Assembly (NCBI GenBank): GCA_028279875.1
Contig: JANQMU010000021.1
Span: 1 to 46,163 of the forward strand
Direction of reading: 5' to 3'
Origin: Rhizobiaceae bacterium
GTDB lineage: Bacteria; Pseudomonadota; Alphaproteobacteria; Rhizobiales; Rhizobiaceae
Length of the DNA: 46,163 bases
This document shows, in pieces, positions 31,126 to 40,448 of this stretch (position 1 is the stretch's first letter; every line of letters starts with the position of its first letter). The notes under the pieces are model-generated. The model saw only the letters and a list, made by a program, of their open reading frames with translations. It was not told where the DNA came from and made no database searches. The translations under genes and the position numbers were made by a program.

Positions 31126-31920
31126 ATGGCCGACATACTGGAAAAAATCGAGACCTATAAGCGTGAGGAAATCGCCGCCGCGAAGGCAGCCAGGTCCCTC
31201 AACGAACTCCGATCGACGATCGCCGACGTCGAACCTCCCCGCGGTTTCCTCGATGCGCTCGAGCGCAAACAGCAGCACGGTGCGTTCGGCCTTGTTGCGG
31301 AAATCAAGAAAGCCAGCCCCTCAAAGGGCCTGATCCGTGAGGATTTCGATCCGCCGGAACTGGCACGCGCCTATGAGGCCGGAGGAGCCGCCTGCCTTTC
31401 GGTGTTGACGGACACGCCCTCATTTCAGGGCGCACCGGCCTTTCTGACGCAGGCCAGGGCCGCCACGGCACTGCCGGCCCTGCGCAAGGATTTCATGTTC
31501 GAACCCTACCAGGTCTACGAGGCCCGGGCGTGGGGCGCCGATGCGATCCTGATCATCATGGCGTCACTGGACGATGACAACGCAAGAGCGCTGGAAGACA
31601 CCGCGGCAGAACTCGCCATGGATGCGCTGATCGAGGTGCATGATGAGCGGGAAATGGAACGGGCCTTGCGCCTGCGCTCACGGCTTCTCGGCGTCAACAA
31701 CCGGAATCTGAGGACATTCGACGTCAGTCTCGAAACCAGCGAGCGGCTTGCCTCCATGGTTCCCGATGACCGGCTGTTGGTCGGTGAAAGCGGCATTTCC
31801 AGCTTTGAAGACTGTCAGCGGCTGTCACGATGCGGTGTGCGCTCCTTCCTCGTCGGCGAGAGCCTGATGCGCCAGGCGGACGTTCGGGCGGCCACGGAAC
31901 GCCTGTTGAAAGGCCCCTGA
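31126..31920 (+). CDS. trpC: Indole-3-glycerol phosphate synthase
   Basis: Closes the indole ring in tryptophan synthesis; 264 residues, a single-function (beta/alpha)8 barrel not fused to TrpF. Visible active-site segments: [13 protein letters not shown] with catalytic Lys, [53 protein letters not shown] and [12 protein letters not shown] with the phosphate loop. It sits two bases after trpD and three bases before moaC, so all are probably one transcript. Confidence 0.96.
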   Translation: MADILEKIETYKREEIAAAKAARSLNELRSTIADVEPPRGFLDALERKQQHGAFGLVAEIKKASPSKGLIREDFDPPELARAYEAGGAACLSVLTDTPSFQGAPAFLTQARAATALPALRKDFMFEPYQVYEARAWGADAILIIMASLDDDNARALEDTAAELAMDALIEVHDEREMERALRLRSRLLGVNNRNLRTFDVSLETSERLASMVPDDRLLVGESGISSFEDCQRLSRCGVRSFLVGESLMRQADVRAATERLLKGP

Positions 31921-31923
31921 GCC

Positions 31924-32445
31924 ATGTCGCGCAAACCGCCGGCGCCGGGCAAGACCGGATTGACCCATATCGACGAGGACGGCGCCGCCCACATGGTCGA
32001 TGTCGGGCAAAAGGCCGAGACAGAACGGGTCGCCGTCGCCGAGGGCTGGGTGAAAATGAGCCCCGACACGCTGCGGCTGATCCGCGACGGCAATGCCAGG
32101 AAGGGCGATGTGATCGGGGTCGCGAGACTGGCCGGTATCATGGCGGCCAAACAGACCGCAAACCTGATCCCCCTGTGCCATCCGCTGATGCTGACCAAGG
32201 TCAGTGTCGATATTGCGGAGGACTCCGCTCTGCCCGGTTTGCGCGTCGAAGCCATGGCCAAGCTGACAGGCCGAACCGGCGTTGAAATGGAAGCGCTGAC
32301 GGCCGTGTCGGTCGCCTGCCTGACGATCTACGATATGGCAAAGGCCGCCGACAAGGCGATGGAAATCCGCGACATCAGGCTGATGATCAAATCGGGCGGC
32401 AAGTCGGGTCGCTGGAGCCGGTTGTCGACCGGCGACGAACATTGA
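31924..32445 (+). CDS. moaC: Cyclic pyranopterin monophosphate synthase
   Basis: Acts with MoaA in the first steps of molybdenum cofactor synthesis; 173 residues. Family marks: [28 protein letters not shown] split by the usual loop, [16 protein letters not shown] with the conserved His, [23 protein letters not shown], and the C-terminal [20 protein letters not shown] [10 protein letters not shown]. The trp-moaC-moeA order is standard in rhizobia. Its stop overlaps the next start. Confidence 0.96.
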   Translation: MSRKPPAPGKTGLTHIDEDGAAHMVDVGQKAETERVAVAEGWVKMSPDTLRLIRDGNARKGDVIGVARLAGIMAAKQTANLIPLCHPLMLTKVSVDIAEDSALPGLRVEAMAKLTGRTGVEMEALTAVSVACLTIYDMAKAADKAMEIRDIRLMIKSGGKSGRWSRLSTGDEH

Positions 32446-33665
32446 CGCCGCTGCTGCCCGTCGACGAGGCGCGGGCCCGGATCCTGTCCGGCGCCAAGGC
32501 CGTCGAGGACACTGAAACAGTTCCGCTGGAAAGAGCGGCGGGACGTATCCTGGCAACCGATATCGTGGCACGGCGATCACAGCCGCCCTTCTCCGCCTCG
32601 GCGATGGATGGATATGCCGTTCGGGCACAGGATGTGCAATCAACGCCGGTCGAACTGGCGGTGATCGGCGAAGCACCGGCCGGGCATCAATTCAACGGAA
32701 CGGTCGGCGCCGGACAGGCCATACGCATTTTCACTGGCGCGCCGGTCCCCGACGGTGCTGACACGATCGTCATCCAGGAGGATGTCGAGCGCCGCGGCGA
32801 TCTGCATATCCGCGTCGACAAGACCGTGCCGCACGGAACCTATGTCCGGCCCCTCGGCCTCGATTTTGCGGAAGGCGACCGAGTGCTGGCAGCCGGCGAC
32901 AGGCTGGATGCCGGACGCATCACCGTGGCGGCCGCTATGAACCAGCCAGAGCTCACCGTTCGCCGACTGCCGCATGTCGCCCTGTTGGCGACGGGCGACG
33001 AACTGGTGTTGCCAGGCGGCGAGCCGCAACCCGACCAGATCATCGCTTCCAACAGTTTCGGCGTGCGGGCCATCGCGGAGGCGGCTGGCGCGTCGGTGAC
33101 CGATCTCGGCATCGCCGCGGATCGCCACGACGCCATCGAAGCCGCTATCGAACGGGCCGTCTCGGCCGGAGCCGATGTCCTGATCACCCTCGGCGGTGCC
33201 TCTGTCGGCGATCACGACCTCGTTCAGGCCGCGCTGACTGCACGGGGCATGACGCTCGACTTCTGGCGCATCGCCATGCGCCCCGGAAAACCGCTCATGT
33301 ATGGCCGGCTGGACAATCTCCACGTGTTGGGGCTGCCCGGGAACCCGGTCTCAAGCCTGGTCTGTTCCCACTTGTTCCTGCGTCCGCTTCTCGCTGCACT
33401 ATCGGGTGAGCCAGCCGCCGATCCCATCCACCCGGCCGTGCTCGGCAAGGCCGTCGGCGCGAACGACCAGCGACAGGACTATCTTCGGGCGCGGCTCGAG
33501 CGGCGCGCCGACGGAACACTCGTCGCCCATCCCTTCGACAAGCAGGACTCCTCCATGACCCGGGTCTTCGCCGAATCCGACGGCCTGGTCATCCGCGAAC
33601 CCTTTGCCGAGCCGGCGCAAAGCGGAGATTCTTGCCGCGTGTTTCTGCTGCGCGACGAAACTTAG
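32442..33665 (+). CDS. moeA: Molybdopterin molybdenumtransferase
   Basis: Inserts molybdate into adenylylated molybdopterin; 407 residues. It has the conserved [12 protein letters not shown] ([12 protein letters not shown]), [19 protein letters not shown], the MoaB-like domain [11 protein letters not shown] and [18 protein letters not shown], then [11 protein letters not shown] and [10 protein letters not shown]. The likely start is TTG at 32442, overlapping the moaC stop as TTGA; no ATG lies between it and the family's conserved N-terminus [12 protein letters not shown]. It ends 15 bases from the convergent paaE gene. Rhizobia usually have lexA next, which is absent here. Confidence 0.94.
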   Translation: MTPLLPVDEARARILSGAKAVEDTETVPLERAAGRILATDIVARRSQPPFSASAMDGYAVRAQDVQSTPVELAVIGEAPAGHQFNGTVGAGQAIRIFTGAPVPDGADTIVIQEDVERRGDLHIRVDKTVPHGTYVRPLGLDFAEGDRVLAAGDRLDAGRITVAAAMNQPELTVRRLPHVALLATGDELVLPGGEPQPDQIIASNSFGVRAIAEAAGASVTDLGIAADRHDAIEAAIERAVSAGADVLITLGGASVGDHDLVQAALTARGMTLDFWRIAMRPGKPLMYGRLDNLHVLGLPGNPVSSLVCSHLFLRPLLAALSGEPAADPIHPAVLGKAVGANDQRQDYLRARLERRADGTLVAHPFDKQDSSMTRVFAESDGLVIREPFAEPAQSGDSCRVFLLRDET

Positions 33666-33680
33666 GGTTGATTTCGACTG

Positions 33681-34766
33681 TCACACCTCGTCGTAGTCCA
33701 GCAGCACTTTGTCGGTCAGCGGCCACGATTGGCAGGTGAGCACAAAACCGGCTTCCAGTTCCCACGGCTCCAGCGAATAGTTCTGCGCCATCTCGACTTC
33801 GCCTTCCTTCAGCTTGGCGCGGCAGGTGCAGCACATTCCGCCCTTGCAGGAAAACGGCAATTCGATGCCCTGCCGGTGGGCGGCATCGACGACATTGGCG
33901 TCCCCGGCTTCCATATCGAAAGCGCGGACCGCGCCATCGAGGATGGTTTCGATCCGGGCACCCTGGCGCACCGCCTCGGCGGCCTGTGCGGACACCGGTT
34001 TTGCCGCGTTCAGCCCCTCACGCCCGGTGGTGAACAACTCGAACCGTATCTGGTCCGCCGGCACGCCGAGTTTTTCAAGCGCGGCCCGGCCCGTCTCAAT
34101 CATGTCGCCCGGACCGCACAGGAAGACGGTGGTCGCAGAGGAAGGGTCGAACAGCCCGGTTTCGGCGAATTTGACGATCCGGTCGGCATCAAGACGTCCG
34201 TGCAGCAGATCGACATCCTGTCCCTCGCGGCTCAGCACATGCACCAGGGTGAAGCGTTCCAGGAAACGATCCTTCAAATCCTCGAGCTGCCCACGAAAGA
34301 TCACCGAATTGCGGTCGCGATTACCGTAAAACAGCGTAAAGGTGCTGTCCGGCTCGCGCATCAAAAGGGTTTTGACGATCGAGAAGATCGGGGTGACGCC
34401 CGATCCCGCGGCAAAGGCGACATAATGGCCGGCGGCCTCCCGGCCCGGCGCGGCGGTGAACCGGCCGAGCGGTGCCATCACGTCCATCGCCATGCCGGCG
34501 GCGAGATTGTCATTGGCGTAATTGGAGAAAGCTCCGCCCTCGACCCGCTTGACCGCGATGCGCAATTCGCCGTCGTCGATGCCGCTGCAAATGGAATAGG
34601 TTCGCTGTACCGCCGCGCCGTCCACTGCCTTGCGCACTGTCAGATACTGCCCGGGCACAAATGCAAATGTATCCGTCATTTCGTCCGGCACATCGAATGC
34701 GATGGAAACCGCATCGTCGGTTTCGCGCCGGACATCCTTGATGACGAGGGAGTGAAAACGGGCCAT
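33681..34766 (-). CDS. paaE: Phenylacetyl-CoA epoxidase reductase subunit
   Basis: Electron-transfer subunit of the ring 1,2-phenylacetyl-CoA epoxidase, 361 residues. The N-terminal ferredoxin-NADP reductase part has RTYSICSG, AFAAGSGVTPIFSIVKTLL, the FYGNRD segment and FLCGPGDMIETGRAAL. A C-terminal plant-type 2Fe-2S ferredoxin domain has cysteines in SCKGGMCCTCRAKL (CxxxxCxxC) and a fourth in FVLTCQS. The start at 34766 has GAGGA six bases upstream; an ATG at 34784 would overlap the previous gene. Last gene of paaABCDE. Confidence 0.95.
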   Translation of the reverse strand: MARFHSLVIKDVRRETDDAVSIAFDVPDEMTDTFAFVPGQYLTVRKAVDGAAVQRTYSICSGIDDGELRIAVKRVEGGAFSNYANDNLAAGMAMDVMAPLGRFTAAPGREAAGHYVAFAAGSGVTPIFSIVKTLLMREPDSTFTLFYGNRDRNSVIFRGQLEDLKDRFLERFTLVHVLSREGQDVDLLHGRLDADRIVKFAETGLFDPSSATTVFLCGPGDMIETGRAALEKLGVPADQIRFELFTTGREGLNAAKPVSAQAAEAVRQGARIETILDGAVRAFDMEAGDANVVDAAHRQGIELPFSCKGGMCCTCRAKLKEGEVEMAQNYSLEPWELEAGFVLTCQSWPLTDKVLLDYDEV

Positions 34767-34774
34767 GGGTTTCC

Positions 34775-35296
34775 TCAAAGACATTTGAAATAGTCAAAGG
34801 GCTCGCGGCAGGCTGTGCAGCGATAGAGCGCCTTGCAGGGGGTGGAGCCGAACTCGCTGATCCGTTCCGTCCGGGCATCGCCACAATGCGGGCAAGGCAC
34901 CTGGGTCTCGCCGAACAGCGCAGCCTTCGAATTGCTGCCCTCCTCGGGTGGCGCGATCCCGTATTGCCGGAGCTTTTCGCGCCCCTCGGCGCTGATCCAG
35001 TCGGTGGTCCAGGCCGGGCTGAGAACCGACTCGACACGGGCGTCCCGAAACCCGGCATTCTTCAGGGCTTCAAGCACCATTTCCTCGATCATCCGGGTGG
35101 CCGGGCATCCCGAATAGGTCGGTGTCACAAAGGCAACGGCCCGGCCATTTTCATCGACATCGACGGACCGCAAAATACCGAGATCGGATACTGTCACCAC
35201 GGGAATCTCCGGGTCCGGCACCGATGCCGCGGCAGTCCAGGCAACGGTGGCAAGCCTGTTGTGCTCCAGGTCACTCATTTTGTGGGGCAAATTCAT
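34775..35296 (-). CDS. paaD: Phenylacetyl-CoA epoxidase maturation protein PaaD
   Basis: A 173-residue protein with an N-terminal DUF59/MIP18-type domain (VPDPEIPVVTVSDLGILRSV, then VTPTYSGCPATRMIEEMV) and a C-terminal four-cysteine zinc-ribbon (CPHCGDARTE...YRCTACREPF). The family is thought to help assemble the iron centres of the epoxidase. It begins seven bases after the paaC stop. A second ATG at 35278 is a possible start, but the first keeps a weak GGTGATGG ribosome site. Confidence 0.94.
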   Translation of the reverse strand: MNLPHKMSDLEHNRLATVAWTAAASVPDPEIPVVTVSDLGILRSVDVDENGRAVAFVTPTYSGCPATRMIEEMVLEALKNAGFRDARVESVLSPAWTTDWISAEGREKLRQYGIAPPEEGSNSKAALFGETQVPCPHCGDARTERISEFGSTPCKALYRCTACREPFDYFKCL

Positions 35297-35303
35297 ATCG
35301 CCA

Positions 35304-36062
35304 TCACCAAGTCAGGCCCGGATAAGTCCGCTGCATATATTGCAGTTCGCTGAGGATATGGCCGAGATGTTCGGTGTGACGGCCCTGGCGTCCACCGGTC
35401 TGCATATGCTCCACATCGGGCAGTTTCAGCGTGGCCTCGGCGAGCACCGTCTCCACGGTCATACGCCACTCGCGCTCAAGGCCCGCCGCATCAACACCAA
35501 TTCCCCGCTCCAGCATCGTTTTCGCCAGATCGTCCATTTCAAACAACTCGCCGGTATAGATGACGATCTCATCGAGTGCGTCGACCATGCGCCGATGGCT
35601 CTCCTCGGTTCCGTCGCCAAGCCGGATGACCCATTCGGAGGCATGGCGCAGATGATACGACACTTCTTTGAGAGCCTTGGCGGCGATCGCTGCCAGTTCC
35701 GTATCCGACGATGCCTGCATCTCGCGCCAGAACGGCTTCATGAAAGCGGCGACAAAAAACTGGCGAACGATGGTGCAGGCAAAATCGCCATTGGGCAGTT
35801 CCGCAATCAGAGCGTTCCGGTATTCGCGCTCGTAGCGCAAAAAGGCCAGTTGATCCTCATCCCGTCCCCTGCCCTCGACGCGGGCGGCATAATCATAAAG
35901 CGAACGTGCCTGGCCGATCAGGTCAAGGGCGATATTCGCCAGTGCCAGATCTTCCTCAAGCGTCGGCGCTTCGCCGCACCATTCGCCGAGGCGCTGGCCC
36001 AGGATAAGCTGATCGTCCGCCAGGCGGATAACATAGTCGAACAGGGCGGTTTCGTCGGTCAT
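35304..36062 (-). CDS. paaC: Phenylacetyl-CoA epoxidase structural subunit PaaC
   Basis: A ferritin-like helical protein of 252 residues that pairs with PaaA in the epoxidase but lacks a working di-iron site in characterised members. Segments such as YVIRLADDQLILGQRLGEWCG, ALANIALDLIGQARSLYDYAA, EREYRNALIAELPNGDFACT, KEVSYHLRHASEWVIRLGDG and HTEHLGHILSELQYMQRTYP identify it. Gap to paaB is seven bases. Confidence 0.95.
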   Translation of the reverse strand: MTDETALFDYVIRLADDQLILGQRLGEWCGEAPTLEEDLALANIALDLIGQARSLYDYAARVEGRGRDEDQLAFLRYEREYRNALIAELPNGDFACTIVRQFFVAAFMKPFWREMQASSDTELAAIAAKALKEVSYHLRHASEWVIRLGDGTEESHRRMVDALDEIVIYTGELFEMDDLAKTMLERGIGVDAAGLEREWRMTVETVLAEATLKLPDVEHMQTGGRQGRHTEHLGHILSELQYMQRTYPGLTW

Positions 36063-36069
36063 GCCGGCC

Positions 36070-36357
36070 TCACATATTGCCGACTTCGTCGGGGATTTCG
36101 TAGAACGTCGGGTGCCGGTAGATCTTCGTTGCCGTCGGTTCGAACATCATGTCCTTGTCCACCGGATCCGATGCGACGATATCGCTGGACCGCACCACCC
36201 AGACGCTTTGCCCCTCGCCGCGCCGCGTATAGACGTCTCTTGCCGCCTGCAGCGCCATCTCCGCGTCTGCGGCATGAATCGAACCGGCGTGTTTGTGGCT
36301 CAGCCCGTTGCGGGCGCGAATGAACACTTCCCAAAGCGGTGTCGCTGCCTCTGTCAT
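36070..36357 (-). CDS. paaB: Phenylacetyl-CoA epoxidase small subunit PaaB
   Basis: A 95-residue bridging subunit of the epoxidase. WEVFIRARNGLSHKHAGSIH and the ending SDPVDKDMMFEPTATKIYRH, HPTFYEIPDEVGNM are diagnostic. The ATG at 36357 is used rather than a GTG three codons upstream because that GTG overlaps the ribosome site GTGAGG. It lies 56 bases after paaA. Confidence 0.95.
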   Translation of the reverse strand: MTEAATPLWEVFIRARNGLSHKHAGSIHAADAEMALQAARDVYTRRGEGQSVWVVRSSDIVASDPVDKDMMFEPTATKIYRHPTFYEIPDEVGNM

Positions 36358-36413
36358 TATCCTCACCCTGGCTTGGTCGCCCGCCGCACATCGGCGTGGC
36401 GCGATGATTGAAA

Positions 36414-37409
36414 TTATTCCGCCGCGACGCGGCTTGCCCGTTCGCGCTCGGTTTTCTTCTCGGCATAGGCGAGCGCCGCTTCGCGAACCCAGGCACCTTC
36501 ACGGTGAACGCGCCGGCGGTTTTTCATGCGCTCCCGGTTGCACGGGCCGTCGCCCTTGACGACGCGCCAGAACTCGTCCCAGTCGATATCGCCATGGTCG
36601 TAGCTTTTCGTCTCCTCGTTCCACCGAAGATCGGGGTCGGGAACGCTCAAGCCAAGGAACTCGGCTTGCGGGACGGTCGCATTGATGAATTTGTCGCGCA
36701 GATTGTCATTGGAGAAACGCTTGATCTTCCAGGCCATCGACTGGCTCGAATGTACCGATTCTCCTTCCGACGGACCGAACATCATCAGCGACGGCCACCA
36801 GAACCGGTTAAGCGCATCCTGCGCCATCTCCTTCTGTTCTTCCGAGCCGTTGCACAGGGCGATCATGATCTCGTAGCCCTGCCGCTGATGGAAGCTTTCC
36901 TCCTTGCAGATGCGGATCATTGCCCGCGCATAGGGTCCGTAGGAGCAGCGGCACAGGGCGATCTGGTTCATGATCGCGGCACCGTCGACCAGCCATCCGA
37001 TGGCGCCGATATCCGCCCAGGTCAGCGCCGGATAATTGAAAATCGAGGAATATTTCGCCGCCCCCGAAAGGAGCTGATCGGTCAGTTCCTCACGGCTGAC
37101 GCCCAGCGTCTCGCTGGCCGAATAGAGATACAGGCCGTGTCCGCCTTCATCCTGTATCTTGGCGAGCAATGCGGCCTTGCGGCGCAGGGTCGGCGCCCGG
37201 GTGATCCAGTTGCCTTCCGGCTGCATACCGATGATTTCCGAATGGGCGTGTTGCGACATCTGCCGAATCAGGGTCTTGCGATACCCTTGCGGCATGGGAT
37301 CGTTGGGCTCGATTTTCTGTTCCGCATCGATGCGCATCTGAAAAGCCTGCAGAAACGCTTCGTCTTCATCGGTGGCGCCGTCGGCCCCGATCAACCCCTG
37401 AGAGTACAT
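36414..37409 (-). CDS. paaA: Phenylacetyl-CoA epoxidase catalytic subunit PaaA
   Basis: Di-iron oxygenase subunit, 331 residues, that epoxidises the ring of phenylacetyl-CoA using O2. Its ferritin-like fold carries iron-ligand candidates in [33 protein letters not shown], and [17 protein letters not shown] (ExxH patterns). The C-terminal [19 protein letters not shown] and [20 protein letters not shown] match the family. First gene of paaABCDE, with its own well-formed promoter just upstream and a GGAGAAG ribosome site. Confidence 0.96.
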   Translation of the reverse strand: MYSQGLIGADGATDEDEAFLQAFQMRIDAEQKIEPNDPMPQGYRKTLIRQMSQHAHSEIIGMQPEGNWITRAPTLRRKAALLAKIQDEGGHGLYLYSASETLGVSREELTDQLLSGAAKYSSIFNYPALTWADIGAIGWLVDGAAIMNQIALCRCSYGPYARAMIRICKEESFHQRQGYEIMIALCNGSEEQKEMAQDALNRFWWPSLMMFGPSEGESVHSSQSMAWKIKRFSNDNLRDKFINATVPQAEFLGLSVPDPDLRWNEETKSYDHGDIDWDEFWRVVKGDGPCNRERMKNRRRVHREGAWVREAALAYAEKKTERERASRVAAE

Positions 37410-37437
37410 TGCTTTTCTTCTCCGCTTTTGTGGGAGA

Positions 37438-37466
37438 AATATATGTTACAAAAACAAAGAAGTCAA
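37438..37466 (-). promoter_or_regulatory. Sigma-70-type promoter of paaABCDE
   Basis: On the minus strand a -35 TTGACT (37466-37461) and a -10 TATATT (37443-37438) are separated by exactly 17 bases, close to consensus. A start near 37431 would give a short leader of about 21 bases before paaA. It lies in the 75-base gap after paaX, so paaA can be transcribed independently of the upstream array. Confidence 0.75.
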
Positions 37467-37485
37467 AGAGATTTTCGCAACATAT
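37441..37485. promoter_or_regulatory. Paired inverted half-sites flanking the paaA -35 box
   Basis: ATATGTTACAAAAA (37441-37454) and, inverted, TTTTCGCAACATAT (37472-37485) match at 12 of 14 positions; the first seven bases ATATGTT are perfect. One arm covers the -10 box, the other lies just upstream of the -35. This is where a repressor such as PaaX or the adjacent TetR protein could act. It does not closely match the E. coli PaaX consensus as I remember it. Confidence 0.55.
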
Positions 37486-38396
37486 CAGGCGGAAAATGCT
37501 CCGGCGAAGCGCTCCGAAACTACGAAATCCGGCTTTTCAAGCGGCCTTCCGGAAGCATCGCGGCATTGGTCCAGCCATTGTTCGCTGCGCGCCGCAAGGC
37601 GCCGGTAGATGTCGGTGACGAGCAGGCGCGCCCTGTCTCCGGCCCAGTCGGTTGGCCGCAGCCCCACCGGGAACTGCGGATCCCGAAGGACGGCGCGCCG
37701 AAAGCGATGGATGAGCAGGCTGCGCGCCGCCATTGCCGACAGGGGGGCAGGCTCATCCCCTGCTGCAAGAACCTCGGCAAGCGGCGAGAAATCGTCGATA
37801 AAAGAACGATAACTCGCTTCGATCGTCACCAGCGGCCAGGCATCGGAAACCAGATCCTTGGCCTTGGCGTCGTCCGCCAGCGTCGAATGAAACACTATCT
37901 CTCCGTTTCGGCCATTCGCTGACGGCACCACATCGGCCCTGCCCGGCTGTACGAAAACGGTTGGTGACAGCGATCCGAACCCGGCCGCGCGCAATTGAGC
38001 ACGGCGCGCATCCCGGTCGCTGCCGGCCTCGCCGGTCAGGACGACGATCGTCCATTCATCGGATGCGGATTGCTGGTCCGGCGCATAGATTTTCCGGGTG
38101 CCGGTGGCAAATTCGGCCCTGCCGGCTTCCGCCAGTTGGTAAAAGCTGTTGCGGCCGACCCGGACCCGGATCAGCCAGCCATCGGCCGTCAGCCGCGACA
38201 TCGCCGCGCGAAGGGCATTGGCTTCGATCCGCAGCCGCTCCATCAGCGCCTGCAGGGACCCGAGCCAGACTTCACCGCCGCGCGGAACAACCGCATCGCC
38301 GAAAACCGTGATGACAAGCGACCAGATGCGAAGGCGCTCCTGCGCATGAAACCCGTCTATCAGGACTTCCAGTTCTCGATCGAAGGATTCGGACAT
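37485..38396 (-). CDS. paaX: PaaX-family phenylacetate repressor
   Basis: A 303-residue transcriptional regulator of the PaaX family. It has an N-terminal winged-helix part (WSLVITVFGDAVVPRGGEVW, ALRAAMSRLTADGWLIRVRVGRNSFYQL) and the PaaX C-terminal domain (AWPLVTIEASYRSFIDDFSPL, LLIHRFRRAVLRDPQFPVGL, RPTDWAGDRARLL). Characterised members bind phenylacetyl-CoA and then release paa promoters. It is immediately upstream of paaA and 31 bases after the TetR gene, all on the same strand. Confidence 0.95.
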   Translation of the reverse strand: MSESFDRELEVLIDGFHAQERLRIWSLVITVFGDAVVPRGGEVWLGSLQALMERLRIEANALRAAMSRLTADGWLIRVRVGRNSFYQLAEAGRAEFATGTRKIYAPDQQSASDEWTIVVLTGEAGSDRDARRAQLRAAGFGSLSPTVFVQPGRADVVPSANGRNGEIVFHSTLADDAKAKDLVSDAWPLVTIEASYRSFIDDFSPLAEVLAAGDEPAPLSAMAARSLLIHRFRRAVLRDPQFPVGLRPTDWAGDRARLLVTDIYRRLAARSEQWLDQCRDASGRPLEKPDFVVSERFAGAFSA

Positions 38397-38427
38397 GCGT
38401 CCTTATTGCGTCACAGCGGGCCTCGGA

Positions 38428-39030
38428 TCAAGCTGTGGCGACCCCCCTCGCCCCGTCAATGACCAGTCGGCTGGCGATCCTTGCATAGTCCTCTCGGCTG
38501 ATGGTTCCTTCCGGCCGAAACCACATATAGTGCCAGTTCAGCATGCCGAAGAGCGACATGGTGACCGGTTTCAGAAGGCCTCTGTGATCGCCGAGCCCGG
38601 GCTCCACATTGCGAATCGCCTCGGCGAACAGGGCGACGAGCCGGCGCTCGAGGTCTTTCAGTTCCTCCTGCCGGTCATCGGGAAGGAACTTCATGGCATT
38701 GATCTGTACCTGATGCTGGTGGTCGGCCGCCCGATAGGCATTGAGCAGCGCCGCAACGAGACCGTGCAGGCGCGTTTCCGGGTCAGCGGCCGGGTCGTCG
38801 GCCTCCTCGACACGGGTGCAAAGATCATTCAGATGGGCGCCGATCACATCAAAGAGCAGCGCGTCCTTGCCGGTGTAATAGTGATAGAGCAGCGCTTTCG
38901 ACACACCGCAGGCCTCGGCCAGTTGTGACATGGAGGAACGATCGAATCCCGTTTCGGCGAACAGCTTCGCCGCCGAACGCAAGATGGCATCTCTTTTCAA
39001 ATCGTAGTCGACCGCCTTGGTTCTGGCCAC
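38428..39030 (-). CDS. TetR-family regulator of the phenylacetate cluster (PaaR-like)
   Basis: A 200-residue TetR-type regulator with helix-turn-helix at about 12-58 (AILRSAAKLFAETGFDRSSM, LAEACGVSKALLYHYYTGKD). The C-terminal domain has NAMKFLPDDRQEELKDLERR and MSLFGMLNWHYMWF, features I associate with PaaR-type regulators found next to paaK. The start is GTG at 39030, with AGGAG upstream. Two regulators of different families, this and PaaX, sit side by side. A PaaR-like palindrome lies at 41758-41771. Confidence 0.85.
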   Translation of the reverse strand: MARTKAVDYDLKRDAILRSAAKLFAETGFDRSSMSQLAEACGVSKALLYHYYTGKDALLFDVIGAHLNDLCTRVEEADDPAADPETRLHGLVAALLNAYRAADHQHQVQINAMKFLPDDRQEELKDLERRLVALFAEAIRNVEPGLGDHRGLLKPVTMSLFGMLNWHYMWFRPEGTISREDYARIASRLVIDGARGVATA

Positions 39031-39066
39031 GCTCCGCTCCTGTCCTTGGAATGTCGAGATTCGCCG

Positions 39067-40413
39067 TCAGCCGGCGCTGCGTTTATCAACCACGCGGCGC
39101 GCCTTGCCCGCCGACCGTTCGACGCCACCGGGATCATGGACATCGACGGCCGCGCTGACGCCGATGGCGCTTTTCACATGATGTGCGAGCTCGCCCCGGC
39201 TGGCCTCCTTGGCATCCGCCACCGCTGCATCCTCGGTTGCCTCCACCTTGATGACCATCCGGTCGAGCCGCCCCTCCCGCGACAGCTCGATCTGGTAATG
39301 CGGCGCCAGCCCTTCGCATTTGAGGATCAGTTCCTCGATCTGCGTCGGGAAGACATTGACGCCACGCACAATCATCATGTCGTCCGACCGCCCGGTGACC
39401 TTTTCCATCCGCCGCATCGAGCGCGCCGTTCCCGGCAGAAGGCGCGTCAGGTCACGGGTCCGGTAGCGGATGATCGGAAAGGCTTCCTTGGTCAGCGAGG
39501 TGAACACAAGCTCGCCCTTCTGGCCGTCGGGCAGCACTTCGCCGGTATCCGGATCGATGATCTCCGGATAGAAGTGATCCTCCCAGATGTGCAGGCCGTC
39601 CTTGGTCTCGACGCACTCATTGGCGACACCCGGCCCGATGATCTCCGACAGCCCGTAAATGTCGACCGCATCCATCGCGAAGGCGCTCTCGATCTCCTCG
39701 CGCATGGCGTTGGTCCAGGGCTCGGCCCCGAATATGCCGACCTTGAGCGCCGTTTCCGCCGGGTCGAGACCGACGCGGCGGAATTCATCGAGCACCGACA
39801 GCATGTAGGACGGCGTGACCATGATGACCCGCGGCTGGAAATCCGTGATCAGATTGACCTGACGCTCCGTCATGCCGCCGGAGACGGGAACGACGGCGCA
39901 GCCAAGTTTTTCCGCGCCGTAATGGGCGCCCAGCCCGCCGGTGAAGAGGCCGTAGCCATAGGCGACATGCACGATATCGCCCGGCCGGCCGCCGCTGGCA
40001 TAGATGGACCGGGCAACAACTTGCGCCCACATGTCGATGTCGTTCTGCGTGTAACCGACAACGGTCGGCTTTCCGGTGGTCCCGGAAGAGGCATGAAGCC
40101 GTGCCAGCTTCTCGGGGGGCACGGAGAACATGCCGAACGGGTAGTTGTCCCGCAGGTCGGTTTTGACGGTGAACGGAAACCGGGCGAGATCCTCCAGCCC
40201 GGCCAGATCGTCCGGGTGCACGCCTTGCCGGTCGAAATGGGATTTGTAGAACGGTGAATTGTCATAGGCACGCTGCAGCGACTGCCGCAGGCGGGAAAGC
40301 TGGAGGGCGGCGATCTCGTCACGCGATGCCGTCTCGATGGCATCCAGCCCGGCGTGCCGTTTTGATGAAATCGTCTTCGGCGTGTTGAGCGCGTCGTCTG
40401 TTCCGTTTTGCAT
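39067..40413 (-). CDS. paaK: Phenylacetate-CoA ligase
   Basis: AMP-forming ligase of 448 residues that activates phenylacetate to phenylacetyl-CoA, the entry step of the pathway. Motifs: RQSLQRAYDNSPFYKSHFD, the adenylate-forming loop ASSGTTGKPTVVGYT, YGYGLFTGGLGAHYGAEKLG, DIYGLSEIIGPGVANEC, and YRTRDLTRLLPG. The start MQNGTD at 40413 has AGAGG six bases upstream; a TTG further upstream at 40452 would overlap the paaI stop. Confidence 0.95.
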   Translation of the reverse strand: MQNGTDDALNTPKTISSKRHAGLDAIETASRDEIAALQLSRLRQSLQRAYDNSPFYKSHFDRQGVHPDDLAGLEDLARFPFTVKTDLRDNYPFGMFSVPPEKLARLHASSGTTGKPTVVGYTQNDIDMWAQVVARSIYASGGRPGDIVHVAYGYGLFTGGLGAHYGAEKLGCAVVPVSGGMTERQVNLITDFQPRVIMVTPSYMLSVLDEFRRVGLDPAETALKVGIFGAEPWTNAMREEIESAFAMDAVDIYGLSEIIGPGVANECVETKDGLHIWEDHFYPEIIDPDTGEVLPDGQKGELVFTSLTKEAFPIIRYRTRDLTRLLPGTARSMRRMEKVTGRSDDMMIVRGVNVFPTQIEELILKCEGLAPHYQIELSREGRLDRMVIKVEATEDAAVADAKEASRGELAHHVKSAIGVSAAVDVHDPGGVERSAGKARRVVDKRSAG

Positions 40414-40448
40414 GGCTGCCTCTTGTCCCAATACCGCCGACCTTGAAT

